A stretch of 64,000 nucleotides of DNA from Amanita rubescens (taxonomy: Eukaryota > Basidiomycota > Agaricomycetes > Agaricales > Amanitaceae): NCBI GenBank assembly GCA_015039365.1, contig WION01000258.1:1-64000 (forward strand). Direction: 5' to 3'. Positions within the stretch are counted from its first letter, which is position 1. Each line of letters begins with the position of its first letter. Shown piece by piece: positions 1-11,756 of the stretch. The notes under the pieces are model-generated. The model was not told where the DNA came from and made no database searches. It saw nothing but the letters and a program-made list of their open reading frames with translations. The position numbers were made by a program, and so were the translations under genes.

Positions 1-289
1 AAATCCAGCGTGACCCACGTTGCTTGAATAACATACTGTGTAGGATCAACGATCAGCTCCAATATCTCAATTGAACGACTATCGACTCTTTCCCAAGCTT
101 GACAACAAGTAAGCAATTCCGTTTCTCGTTCTCTGAATACATGTTTACCATGCACAGGATTACTTCGTCCCTTTTCGCCAACAATTGAATGTTCATCAGG
201 TGGGTAGTTGCAACGGGATAATGAGAGCCGTGGAATTGTCTGTTCGTCACGGTCATGTTTCATTGATTCGTCGCTTCGTCTAACTTCGT

Positions 290-489
290 CATTCCGGTCC
301 TTTCAACATCGCCCTTCTGATCGACATATTTCACAACACTTCTTCACCAATGGTAGCATATTTGAGTATAGAAACGTCTATGTCCAGATAATCGGAGTCA
401 TACTCGCAACGCTGTGGGCGACAGGAGTGGTTAGAGGATTTAGGACCAACAACTCGATTGTGCCGGACCAGAAATCAGTGTCGGGGTGA
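290..489 (+). pseudogene. C-terminal fragment of a seven-pass membrane protein (third copy)
   Basis: The translation contains FNIALL and, after a frame change, VYVQIIGVILATLWATG. This lines up with the last membrane segments of the gene at 2146-3338 (LNIALL, FYVQIIGVLLATVWAAG). The upstream two thirds of that gene are not recognisable, and the fragment is shifted between the two motifs, so it is a diverged relic. It marks a third copy of this membrane family at the left edge of the window. Confidence 0.55.
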
Positions 490-1779
490 CAAAGGGACAA
501 CAGCTTCCTCGATCTCATCCCCGCTCTAATGATTACAAACCATGTTAAAGGTTAACTTTATTATAATTATACGTGTCAAACATTCTTCATTGCTCATACG
601 GGGACCTGATAAACAACTCAGCTGCTAATTTGTGAACAGCAAACGATCAACACCCTTTTTGCCCGTGTTACTAGCTCAATCTGACCCTACGCTACATACT
701 GTGACTCTAAGAGCGATAAGGATCAGTTGTTCGCAGCGCGGGACGAGAGTACTTCTTGTCCTTGTACTTGCCGCCCATTGCGGCGTTTTCCGCCGACGTG
801 TGATCAAGGTGTGGTGCGAGCGTTTCATCTAATTTTGCTTCCGTCATGTCATGTTGCCTGTCAGACTTCCAAGAATCAATACACTCGTGATAGAAACTTT
901 GGGTCTCTTACTCAACCCTGAATCGATTCTTCAAAATTCCAAATGATAAAGTAACTTGAAGATAAGGGGATAGCCAAGAGCGACTCGGATGCTAATCTTG
1001 CGGAAAATTGAATACATTGGCTTTAGTTTGCAAGGTCTGCCAAGAAGCAGCTCAGTAGTCAGTATCGGGCCTCGCAGTTACTGGTTACTTGCTTTTTGTG
1101 GTGTTCCCAACGCTTACATTGTTACTTACATTAACTTGATAGTGGAGCCACGGGAATCACCGCGTCATTGCCGGATCATTAATCACTAGTGCCTGGTACC
1201 ATCGGACTAATCCGAGTCGGAGGTCGTGCATTATGCATTATGACTCATCAGAAGCACCCCGTATTATACGCAATGTCATCGTCGATGCAACATGTGGCCT
1301 GTGCAGAGCTACATCAAGGACCAGACCGTGACGACCAAAAGCCTTTTATCATCAAAGACGAGTCGGTGTTACTAAAGCAGGTGAGCCCGGTGATCTTCAT
1401 GTGTTGCCTAGCTCGCGATTGAAAGAATGGCACTGGCAGCGGTGAGGGCGGGAGACACAAGAGATGGATCCACCCGATATTTTCCAGAGCTACCCCAAAC
1501 GATTACGAAAAGATTGAAAGGACAGATGGACATGAACCAAGCGACTGTTTATCATGTTCCAAGAAAGTTAAACTATAATATAATATTGCCTTTGTTGCTC
1601 AAAGGCGTTTGCATGGATCAGGGATATCCCAATGGGTAAGCCATTTCAAATCTCCTGGCAGAAACAGAGTACGATAGGTGTCAAAAGCACAGAACTGATT
1701 TCTTCCCCACACTGTCATTATTAGAAATGTGCAGCCAGCAGCCAATCCATCATACAGTTCATAAATCATAGGGTCAACC
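490..1779. other. No supported gene
   Basis: Only short overlapping frames are present. A stretch at about 1190-1640 has gene-like composition in pieces (frames ending near 1422 and 1639), but the pieces need several frame changes and I recognise no family. It may be a decayed gene. Confidence 0.3.
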
Positions 1780-2145
1780 TAGCGTGAAATAGGGACGGCT
1801 AAGTTGTTGGCATCATATTCGTCAGCCGTCTTAGTGAATACCGAACTAGCAACCCCACATGCCTAATGTTGAACGGGCCCTCGTCGTTGCATGATTCGCG
1901 GCAAGCAGGTTTCTGAGAATGACTGTACGTGGCCGCGAATGATATATACATAGTTCTCAAACCTTGCCGCGCGCAATAGGAACGTAACATCATGATTATT
2001 TAGTCCCTTGTGGACCTTTTTGATGGTTTGATAGCTCGTGGAATCGCCGAGTTGCCCGCATGCATTATAAAACAAGCGTCTCAACTCGAAAAGCATTTGA
2101 TGTTCTCTCAGCGGTCTGCAAGCTGGGCGACGGTTGATTTACTCG

Positions 2146-3338
2146 ATGAACACTTCAACCACGCATTCCAGCTCACCCTCCACATCCGATGCAGACTTTA
2201 TCCAAACTGTTATCCTGCCATCTATGAACATGATGCTTCTGGCGACCGCCTGGTCCGCGACACTCCTTCCTTTGCTCTTTGCCCTGTTTTTCTTCTCCAC
2301 AAAAGCATTGCGTCGAAAACCCGTGTTTATCTTCAATGTCATTTCAATACTTCTGGGCATAGGCCTAGGAGTAATGGATATCTATTACCTGGTAACCGGC
2401 CATGTTTTGCGATACCTATTCATGCTGACCATGGTTCAAACAGTATCGCATATGCTTTCACCCCCCGAACGCGATTGTCAATGACTTTCCCATCACAGCT
2501 ACTGTCGCTTTGGGGATGTCACCTTTGCTCGTAGAATCAGTGCTTCTGTGTCGCTTGTTAGCGGTTTATCCATATCATTCGACGCCTAAACGGACTTTCA
2601 TTGCTATTTTTCTCCCCTTATTATTTCTAAAAGTTGGCAGGTTTGCCAACATGTGTATCTTCATCGATAAATTCGCAGTCGTTATCAAGAATTCTGAGGT
2701 CCCTCTCGACATTGCTCAGCTAGGATGGGAAATCAAGAATGCCAAGGTTGAGTGGATCCTCCAGTTGGTCGACAATTCGCAAGTTCAACCTAATTGAGCT
2801 CTTCTGCTAAAGTCTAATCCGTTTTCTTGCAGGATTTCGTCATTTCTTTTTCTCAAGAAAATCGATTTTCGCCGAGCTCTGTGCAATCCCACAAATCCTG
2901 CGGACAGTGGTTGTCGCTTTAGTCAGTCCATTTTATAAAGGCATTCTATTCCAGTTCTAAGTCAGATTAACAGGCTTACACTCTTCCAAACTCCAGACTC
3001 TCTTTTATATTGGAACGTCGAACTTCATCTTCCCCCTTTTCCTCAATATCGCCTTGCTCTTTCACGCATTTCGGTATACCGACCAAGTGGTAACTGGATC
3101 CTATGTCCTTCTATCAAGCTTCTATGTACAGATCATTGGTGTTCTTCTCGCTACTGTATGGGCTGCCGGCGTTCAATGGACCGAGGAGAAGTTTCACTTC
3201 AGCGTGCCGACAGTTGTTCTGCCAACGATGACTCAGTCGTCCTCCGGGGGTGAAATATCGATTAATGATCGCGACTCCGACTCAAGAACGCGCACCCATC
3301 CAAATAACGACACTAAATCAGAGCTTTCAGTGGTTTGA
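2146..3338 (+). CDS. Basidiomycete seven-pass membrane protein of unknown function
   Basis: Exons read, in order: a start at 2146 with membrane segments around ALFFFS and GIGLGVMDIYYL; an intron from about 2389 to 2440; a second exon with the conserved LLVESVLLCRLLAVYP, LKVGRFAN and KVEWILQ; an intron near 2780-2832; and terminal exons with LFYIGTSNFIFPLFLNIALL and FYVQIIGVLLATVWAAG, ending in a hydrophilic tail. This matches an uncharacterised membrane family that I know from Agaricomycete genomes (receptor-like topology, no ligand known). The junction into the exon starting near 2833 reads in the expected frame only with a one-base adjustment, so the gene may be slightly damaged. A broken inverted copy lies at 51,945-52,735. 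A role as a G-protein-coupled receptor is possible but not shown. Confidence 0.6.
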
Positions 3339-4863
3339 GATGACTCTTGCTCCTAGCGCCTCGACCGCTGTGCGGCTCAGCGTCCTGTCTTTTTAAATGC
3401 TCATAACTGGTCCCCTATCGCAAATTTCATTCGCACTTCGACATATCTACCCAATTTTTTTGTGTCTAATATTATTAACAAGTCGTAATGTCATGTTGAT
3501 ACCGTTCATTCTCCTCTGTATATAGTATATACAGCGGCCAAAATATTGTCACGATGCGTCCCTGGGATGAAAATTGCCAGTGCTTCCTGACAACATCTGT
3601 AAATGTTAGTCGCCATCATCATCGTCATCAATGACGTTGGCGCAATCTCGTCGTTCCTGAGAAACCTTGCAAGCGTACGTGTTTAGGGTAACCGGTAACC
3701 GAAGAAGACGATCGTACTGCCACCGATACATGCAGAATCCCGGGCTCAAGCTCCCTACTTCTCAGTTGCGGAACGATCATCAAAAGCTAATCGCGACACT
3801 GTGCTTAAACACATTACCTTTGGCGGACTAGATCCCTCTTCTGAAGTTCAAACTTGATTCATGCAAACCCATGCCACGTCGTTATAAGCGGTCTGAACAA
3901 CATACTTTTCGTCCAAGTTAGCATGACGAAGGCACTCAATCTCGTTGAACTCTACCCACCTCCGTAAAACGTCAATCTAGCGTTCTCGCGAACTTCCACG
4001 GAGTCGTCGTCAGTCGAGAGCTGGCCAGAGCAACGTACATTATGCCCACGGAAGCCTCCTTTTTCTCGATGACCTGATGCCTCCAGCTCCGAGCGAGAGC
4101 GTGGTGGAAGGATAATTTGTGAGTAGTGGGCGGAGGAGTGCCATGCCGGTTTGATTTGAGTCAGAATTTGTGGAAATGCGGAGGAGAGCAACACTCGCAC
4201 TTGTACGCTCAGAAGATCCCATTTTCCCCCTCACCATATGACTCAAAGGGCGCGCATGAAGGAATCAAACGCAGAGAGGGCGAAAGCAGTGAGCGACCCT
4301 TCAAGCTGCGGCAGCGGCCCCCGCACTACCCGTACCGGGATGAAGTGTCACTGGAATCAAACGGAGCCTGACATACCGTGACATTTCGCGTAAAGGGATC
4401 CGGCCGTTCTCCTACTGTTGCGGGCGGGACCGTTTGACTGATCAGTCAGGTTGACAGTCCAGTGTACACGGGGTGATCGGCCGGCTCAGGACTGGGATAA
4501 ACGTCATTGTTTGGTCATCCCGATGTTCACGTGGAGGCGCGAAGGGCGTTGTCGATGTCTTGCATATGAGTTCGTCTGTTCTGTCAGACGAAATACGGGA
4601 AAACTCTACATGAATATAACTTGACCAGGCGGTCAGGAGAGCCGGGCCGGACGTTGCCGGGATATTTGTGTTTGTTAGGCCTGGCGAGCAAAACAGCCAA
4701 AGTAGAGGGCCACTGCAGGAAAGAGGCGCGCACGATGCAACCTGCACTAAACCTTGCTTTTCAAGGTAACATTGTCGATATTGGCAGGAGCAAGTCACTG
4801 ACGAGTAGGAAGTGGATCTGATGACTGAACCAAATTCAACTATTTGTATGTATTTATTTACCA
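3339..4863. other. Intergenic, no gene seen
   Basis: Short frames only. The first 0.3 kb and the last part are shared with the inverted copy at 51.4-51.95 kb. The middle, about 3.7-4.7 kb, is largely absent from the other arm. A short ATG-initiated stretch at 4821 precedes the Nup53-type start and is kept in the inverted copy, so it may be 5' UTR or an alternative first exon. Confidence 0.4.
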
Positions 4864-6279
4864 ATGACTTTGCCTCCCAACACGTCCCCTCACCGTAACA
4901 CGGCGTCAAGTATGCATGGCTCACCGTTTTCCGTCGCTGGCATGTCGACCTCAGGGAGTGCTCACCATCATAGTCCAAGCTTCAGTGGATGGGGAAGTGC
5001 CTCCGTAAATCCAAGCGGGTCTTTGACATCCTTTTCCGACTCATTATCTCAGAGTCGGAGTCAATATCAACCAGGATACTTGATGGTTCGTGTCGGCCTG
5101 TGCTTTCGCGAATGCGTCACTCACATAATGCTCAGTCAACATCACAGAACCTTGTTGGTCCTTTTCTTCGAGCTAAAACGCGTGACATGTGGCGTTAACA
5201 GACGATCGTGGCTTTCACTATAGAACGCTCAACAAGGCAGCCCAAGACCAGATGACGTGCCTATCGTTCAGACTAAAGCAAAATTGAACCAAGGGCTCGT
5301 GCGTGGAACTGCGTCAGAGTTTGGCATGGACTCGATGTTTGAGAGTTCAAGGTGTGTTACGTCTGCCTGATGTCTTGGGTTTGTAAAATTCTAAAGCATG
5401 TGCGCGTTAAAACCCAGAAAACGACAAACCCTTGCCGATGAAGATGCACCGCCCATGACTTCTGTAGCCGATATTCCACACGAGGCATATGTCGACTCGG
5501 CGCCCGCCGCATTTCAACCAAGGGTATGTATGAAAATATGTCACAGAACATAAAAATTTTAACTGGTACCCAGTCATCGACCTTTGGCACATCATCACTG
5601 TTCAAACCCCGAACCCAACCTAGCGCAATCAGTAATGGCATCCAGCAGTCACGTCAACAACGACCTACCCAAGAGCAACAAGTGCTCTACCTGATTGTGT
5701 TCGGTTATCCTCAAGACCGATATAGCGTAACAGTCGAATACTTCAAGTCGTTAGGCGATACCACTGGGCCTGACCTCAACACGGAAATTATGAACTGCTT
5801 TAAAATCGGTTACCGCGATCCTGGAGACGCCATGCGAGCTGTTCGTAAGAATGGTGAGGTGCTAGGCGGCAGTTATATGGTTGGTGTGAAATGGGCGGTA
5901 AGTCTTGCTGTCTAATAGGGCCATTCAAAGTCTGATCCGTTTCCAGGACCCAGCGCTAGCAGAGGCTCTGCTTGGCCAACTGTCTTTGGTACGGAGCACC
6001 AATGTTCTGCCAGACGTCTCAATACAACCACCAGCCGGGTTGGATGCAAACATGGCTGTTGACTCGAATGCCGCACAACAACCTCATTACGGGACGAACA
6101 CACCTTCTGTTGGTACTCCGATCAGGCTCGCACCTTCTGCGGCAGCATTTAGAAGAGCAACGGGTTCAGCTGATAAGGTACCACCGCCAAATCAACCTGG
6201 TCTAACTTCATCTAGAAGTTGGATTTCTGGTGGAGCTGGCAGGACTATACCACCCCCGGGAATATTCCACGAAGATTGA
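4864..6279 (+). CDS. NUP53: Nup53/Nup35-type nucleoporin with MPPN (RRM-like) domain
   Basis: Exons 4864-5085, 5136-5153, 5224-5351, 5418-5523, 5574-5897 and 5947-6279 join in frame with GT-AG introns and give about 376 residues. The N-terminal half is low-complexity Ser/Gly (SPFSVAG, FSGWGSASV), followed by the family segment PDDVPIVQTKAKLN. The MPPN/RRM_Nup35 domain follows (VLYLIVFGYPQ ... VEYFKSLGDT ... MRAVRKNGEVLGGSYMVGVKWA), and then a C-terminal tail rich in Pro and Ala. Nup53/35 proteins are scaffold nucleoporins that bind Nup170/155, Nic96 and the pore membrane. I see no break in this copy, whereas the inverted copy at 49,985-51,437 is disabled. This is probably the functional gene if there is no other elsewhere. 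Confidence 0.85.
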
Positions 6280-7854
6280 CGTTGCGGCGATTGGAGGGAA
6301 AACAGACTCTATTCAAAGAAGAAGCGTGTTAGGTCACGTATCGGATTTAATATTCGGCTGGTAGAATGTCCTGGACACGTTCAGTACTCAATTGGTTTTG
6401 GTAGTCATTTTCTGTTTTCTGTTTTCCACTTTGTGATTCGAGCAATCATCCGCTCCTAACGGAACGTCACACAGTAGCCATATTGAGACTGCCTCGTTCT
6501 GCACGGGGATGGTGGGGTCCAATTACACGCTGTCTACATTTATTAGTCCGGTCAACGCCCTTTACTGATCAATTAGAAGACTAGCTGGAGGAGGAAATTC
6601 TTCACACAAGAGCGTAGATTTCCCTAAAGGATCGTCTGCGGGTACAACGTAAACTTGGTGAATTTTTTAATTGTTTCTGAGCGGCGAGGCATGGAGTGAG
6701 AAGCTTCACCAGTTACCTGTGGAATTTGACAAATGAGAAAAATGTGAATGAGGAAGGATATTTCGTGTAGTGGAACTTTCAGTCATAGGGGCTGTGACAC
6801 TGGGAAACACTCGCGTCAAACGCCACAGCGAGTGAATCGGAACGATTTTCGTGTGTGTAACAACTTCTTTCTCCTTCAATCCACTTCATCCATAACTATA
6901 GATTCTTATACACTATATATCGGGAACATCGTGAACCTTCATTAAGATGGGAAATTCAATTATACATATACGGTCTTGAAGTCAGGGATACAACATGACA
7001 TAGGGGCTTGCCTGGCTCAAACCTGTACCCTTCGGCGGGCCTCGGAAGATTCCCTAAGCTTTTCGTAATCTGTGGCACTCCCTGATCATCACTCAGGTCA
7101 AAAACGTTACAAATTACTGACTGTAATAGGGATCAAATCAATCCTGACGCTACTCATGAAGAACTTGGAATAATAGGACCACGAATGAAGGAATATTGGG
7201 TCTCGCGAAACGCATAAGCAACCTCGCTCCATTCAATTTTCCGTCCTTCGACTCGCCAAAAGCCATCCGACAATCTCTGAGAACTCGGTAAAGATGGTGC
7301 CTGTAATGCACGACAATCAAAGGCGTCCCGTCACCAAACGGAGAATGCTCAAACCTAAACGCAATCCTGCAATCCTAGATCAGATGCAGCATTGAATTCA
7401 TTGGCTGTTCTTTTCCACGTCTGCTGAACAAGAGAGACGTAATGATTGATATTACGGCGACGATGTGGAGTGTCCATTGAGTCGGACAGCCTCACATGTG
7501 ACCTTGGGAGAGACCCCATTCATAGTACGCCACTATCGACCTGAAAGAAAAATGTCCACTTACCCTAATCAGTCACAGGGTAAGGAAACCACGTGCCAAT
7601 ACAACTGCTACAGTAAATAAGGTAAGTCAGTCACTAACCCATCCCTTGGCATATTCAAAATAAGAAGTGAAAAGATAACGGCATCTATCCGCGTGTTATG
7701 TGCCTGAAAAGTTCATGGGTAAGTGGAGAAAACCAAAAGAAAGGATACTGAACAAAAATGGAAAGCGAAAAAGCCATAAAAGCTCATGCGTTCGACGTCC
7801 TTTCTCCAGCAACATCTGCTTCCACCACTTCTACCAACTCTTCAGTTCACAGTC
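6280..7854. other. Duplicated intergenic DNA between nucleoporin and hydrophobin
   Basis: No gene is seen. The segment matches, in reverse complement, 48,400-49,980 and also 42,400-43,972. It contains the hydrophobin 5' flank, with a TATA-like stretch in the last 150 bases and a pyrimidine-rich leader before 7855. The strong conservation among three copies reflects duplication and is not evidence of coding. Confidence 0.5.
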
Positions 7855-8364
7855 ATGCGCTTCTCTCGTATTGCTCTCTTCGCCCTCCCCGCTCTTGCAG
7901 CTGCCTCAGCCGTCATGCCGCGCAACAGCTGCGATCACGATCACGGTCACCACGAGTGCTGCGACGACGTCTACACTGTCTGTATTCTTTTCTTGTCTGC
8001 AATAAGTAAAAGCTGAAAGCAACCTCAGGTCGATGAGCTTACTCCGGAGCGCATCACCATTCTTGAGCTGCTCGGCGTTGTCATTGCAGAAATTACTGAA
8101 CTCGTCGGTAGTAAGTGTATCAAATGAGACTTTTTGGACCGAATTTGACGATGTGATGGCAGTCGGGTGTGTTGATTATGAAGGCTCATGGTAAGCGACT
8201 TGAACAAATCAGGTTATAGCAAGACTGACGAATATCTTCTTTTTAGCAAACACCACGAGGTCTGCTGCGAGGAATACTTTCTTGGTAAATTCTGACCTTT
8301 TTTTCTTTCCCAATTATGGACTGATTATTCGCAGAGTGAACTTATCGGCGTTGATTGCATCTGA
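7855..8364 (+). pseudogene. Class I hydrophobin, acidic/His-rich type, last cysteine lost by a frameshift
   Basis: Exons 7855-7977, 8029-8110, 8163-8190, 8247-8284 and 8335-8364. A signal peptide (MRFSRIALFALPALAAASA) precedes the hydrophobin cysteine pattern: SCDHDHGHHECC, then a single Cys after LVGIG, then SCKHHEVCC. At the exon 4/intron 4 border there is one base more than in the sister copy at 47,880-48,391 (TTTCTTG against TTTTTG before GT). Splicing therefore joins out of frame and meets TGA at 8336-8338, giving about 91 residues without ELIGVDCI, which holds the eighth Cys. Hydrophobins self-assemble at air-water interfaces on aerial hyphae and fruit bodies and need all four disulphides. 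Either this copy is dead or the base is an assembly error. A noncanonical splice could rescue it. Confidence 0.8.
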
Positions 8365-9450
8365 GTTGACAACGTCCACGTTGTCTTGGAAAGAATATCT
8401 GCTGCGCACTGAGGTTCCCGTGTCATTGTAAACTTTGTACTGCTTTGTTTGTCAGAAACGTGTATGAAATATGATTTTTTTGTATCGTAATGGAGGGCTG
8501 ACCTCTGTATGTGAATGAAATATAAGCAACCGGCTCCGAAGGGGTCGCCATCCATTTCATGCACAGACGCAACAGCTAAATCTAAACGTGAATGATTTAG
8601 ATTAATATAAACACGGACCATCAATATAAAAATCGACTCGCATTATACTGTGGCAACTATCTTCTTCCGATCGGATGAGCTGTGGACCGGCATGCAAAGC
8701 GTTCCGGTGCATCTACGTGGAAGGAATCCAATTGTAACTGTTTACGATTAGCTGATTTACACGCTGGAGAGCCTTGAACAATCTAGAGTGCAGCAGCCAA
8801 GTTAGTACGCGGCCGTATAGTCGACCGTGGGAACAAGTGCTAATAACCCAACTCGACCAATCCCGTCGTGAACGCGCAAGAAGCTGAAAAGCGCAGCTGC
8901 GGGACACATACGCATATAATAATCAATGTGATTGATCACCGTTTAACGTTTAACGATACTTCCGCCACACCCCACTCGCATTTTCGCACTCCTTCTAAGT
9001 TCTAGCGACGGAATGATAAATATCTGATGTCGACGTCGTTAAACGCATTTGGTACGGGATCGTCCATTTGACTATTACCCAATGCTATCAATATCATCGA
9101 GTAAGGAGAATAATATCATAAGATGGACGATGGAAGGAAATGAGGCTTCAGCCTAAGTAGTATGGTGTGCGGATCCTGCATCAGGAACGAACGACATGTG
9201 GGATCCTCCGGGGTTGACAATAGATACCCAGAATCGGCGGCGAAAACTCTGTCGCCTGAACGCAGTGAACTGCACGAGCCAGCTATTCGTAGATACGGCA
9301 CCCGCCACGAGACATTCCACCAGGAACAGCCTCTGTCCGCCTGCTGATTCTGGAAAGGCCCGATCGCAAGAAATAGAAAATGGTGCATTCGGCATCATTT
9401 TCCGGCAAGATCTGTTAGCCCAATCAGTTCTTCAGTGAACACTCAGAGTC
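8365..9450. other. Hydrophobin 3' flank and spacer
   Basis: No gene is seen. The DNA is shared with 46,720-47,879 (reverse complement) and, more distantly, with 40,000-41,820. It holds the 3' end of the hydrophobin transcript and the 5' flank of the hydrophobin relic that starts at 9451. Confidence 0.45.
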
Positions 9451-9627
9451 ATGCACTTCTCTCATATTTCCTTCTTCGTTCTCTCTGCTGCCTCTGCCGT
9501 TGTGCCACGTGATACCAGCGAAGGACCGCGTTGCGAGACTGGTAGAGTCATTCAGTGCTGCAAGCACCGCTATTCTTCCTTCGATTGGCTGTGCAGTTGG
9601 ATAGCATTCAGAACATATATCTAGTAG
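9451..9627 (+). pseudogene. Truncated hydrophobin relic
   Basis: The frame begins MHFSHISFFVLSAASAVVP, a shortened version of the hydrophobin signal peptide seen at 7855. RCETGRVIQCC follows, which has the first Cys-X(n)-Cys-Cys spacing of class I hydrophobins, and the frame stops after about 58 residues. No downstream cysteine exons are found. The two homologous relics at 39,850-39,985 and 46,565-46,715 have lost even the start codon. Confidence 0.6.
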
Positions 9628-9829
9628 TAGCTATGTGATATTAGCTCATCGACAACCTGGTGAACGGTGAACCTTGAGCAAACTGAGAGTACGACAATCC
9701 AAAGCTGAGACTGTGGGAACCTCGTAGTCTACCCGGGCTGGTGCTCGCGAGCTTGAGCCAATCAAATCTTTCCGCAAGAAACCGAAAACACTGAATGAAA
9801 ACATATTAAATAAATGGCCGTACAAATGA

Positions 9830-10770
9830 TGTGCCTAATGACACTTCCTTCCACTCACCTAACTTTCCCAACGTGTATTCACGCACCCTAGCATCAGGAC
9901 ATGCATCTTCCAGCTCCACCACACTTGGACGTCCTTTGCCCCTTGGGACGCCCTCGCAACGGACGATGTCGACGGACAAGATGGCAGGCTCGCATCGCCA
10001 GCTGATAGACGCTATTTATAACATTGAATGACACGACATTGCTTAACGAATCAGAATAATCACCTTTTAACGTTTCATGAACCTTAGTAGTGGTCTCCAA
10101 GTTATGTGTGTATATGTGATGACACAGCGTTACGAATGGATGCGCGGACATCGAAACAGATGTTTTTTTCAGATCTCTCCGCATGCAAGGTATGATTCAT
10201 GTCTAAACACCCAACAGCGACCTGATGTTAATTCAGAAACAATAAGCAACCATGTACATATCCTCGTAAAGTCCGCAATGAAGCCTGGCGGCCTGGTATT
10301 CACGCTTCTAGTTGCGCAGATACAAGGTAAAAAACCCGTCCGCGGCCCGTCACGTTCAAACAGTTCAAAGACATTCGTGCTATCGGTCGCTCAACGTCAA
10401 TCGAGGTCCGACACGAGGGTGTTTGTAACTAAGAACGCGAACGTGCATTCTCAATCGCACCGACAACCTGGAAAACATCTCGTCGACGTCAGATCTCAGC
10501 CTGAGCATCTTAGCCTACTCACCGGCGTTGTTAAACAACACATCCACCTCCCATTTATGTTCACCGCCAGCTTCGTCATCCTCTAGCAGCGGCCTAACGT
10601 CTAGCTCGTGGACATCCGCGCCCTTCTCCTTCAACCCCCGCAGTTTCACCAAAAGACTGCGCATGAGCTGTTGCAATAACTTTGTCAGCTTGTTTAAGCG
10701 CTGCTAGTGCCGAATTGTGATTCGCGCTCTAGCCCTGTGCTGTAACGGCTTCGAAATTAATACCCGTGTG
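9830..10770 (-). pseudogene. Short-chain dehydrogenase relic (left arm)
   Basis: On the minus strand, fragments of the SDR gene at 53,648-54,909 are recognisable. Near 10,760 there is part of the TGxxxGxG region (reads as CACAGGGCT then decays). Next come ACAAAGTTATTGCAACAGC (the KVIATA strand), a piece around VDVLFNNAG near 10,530, and the C-terminal segment near 9,835-10,030. Frames are interrupted repeatedly, and the exon with the catalytic Tyr-x3-Lys is not visible. This is a decayed copy with no expected activity. Confidence 0.6.
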
Positions 10771-11756
10771 GTAGATATAAACTTGGGTGGAACGTATAAA
10801 TGACCCAGAGTCGACATTCATGAGATTTAGGCGGTTCTTTGAGGATGAGGATAAGGGGGTTGCATTGACACTGACACCTATCCGATAACAGAAGTGAGAA
10901 CGCGGGTTGGACTCGGACGATACTAATTACCCAAGGTTTCCTGACGCGCGCTGAGTCTACCTTCTTGCTTCCACCCCTTTCATCATTCCCTTAAACCCTC
11001 ATCTGCAGGAGACGTGCAGTTTGATCTTCGCCCCATTAGTAATATGCGAGGCATTTCCTGCTTCTGGCGGACTGCAGGAGGAAACTCGCCGGTGGAGGAA
11101 GTGGAACGATAACGGAGACCTACAGTGATACTAAGCGCTCAATTTGGCTTGTGCACCAAACCTGCCAAACCCGCCACTCCCTCTCTCAAGTCTTCCGCCT
11201 CCCTCTTAGTCTATCGTGCTGTCGAAAGGTCGAAAGGCTCACCTGCTTGGCGCCCGACTCAAGGACCCACTCAAGCAAATCTATCCCTCTAATGTGAATT
11301 GTGTGATTGGGCCACTATCGGGTCACGCGCCAAGAGAAGCGTTTCCGTCATTATTGCCAAAAGTAGTTTTAGAGTTTATCAAGTTCTGATCGCCGTCACG
11401 GCCGTGTGCACCAGCTACTTCTGCTCTTCTGACAAGGCCACACCATCACGACATCAGAGTCGGGAGTGCTCGTGATGGATTTCCGAACAAACGCGTACTG
11501 TTACTACCTGGGTGTATCAGTCGAAGCGTGGCATGTACAGAAGCATACTATTATGCAACGTGGGTGGGTAAATAAAGCACCCGTCCACGCTACTACACCG
11601 TTAAAGGTTAGTAATAGTAATATGTAATTGTGCCTCGTTGTGCCTTCGGAATGCTCGCTTATTCAAGAGGCTAGTCCGATTCTTGGCGCGTTCTCAGGCT
11701 CCCAGTGATAAATTAGCCAATTCGCTTCATCTTCAACCCCGTCGCGGTGGCCTACC
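10771..11756. other. Intergenic, no gene seen
   Basis: Unique DNA just inside the left arm of the inverted duplication. No frame is supported and no RNA gene is recognised. It presumably contains the promoter of the plus-strand DUF6534-type gene that follows. Confidence 0.4.

Larger units (their letters stand above)
1780..10770. repeat. Left arm of a large inverted segmental duplication
   Basis: The arm carries, in order, a seven-pass membrane gene, an Nup53-type gene, a hydrophobin, a hydrophobin relic and an SDR relic. The reverse complement of the same order and intergenic DNA is found at about 45,540-53,100. Anchors I matched by eye: 2010-2110 with 52,774-52,865, 4864 with 51,437, 6360-6740 with 49,545-49,960, 7855 with 48,391, 8364 with 47,880, and 10,700 with about 45,600. 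The arms differ by indels; the left 3.6-4.8 kb spacer is about 0.7 kb longer. About 35 kb separates the arms. Confidence 0.85.
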
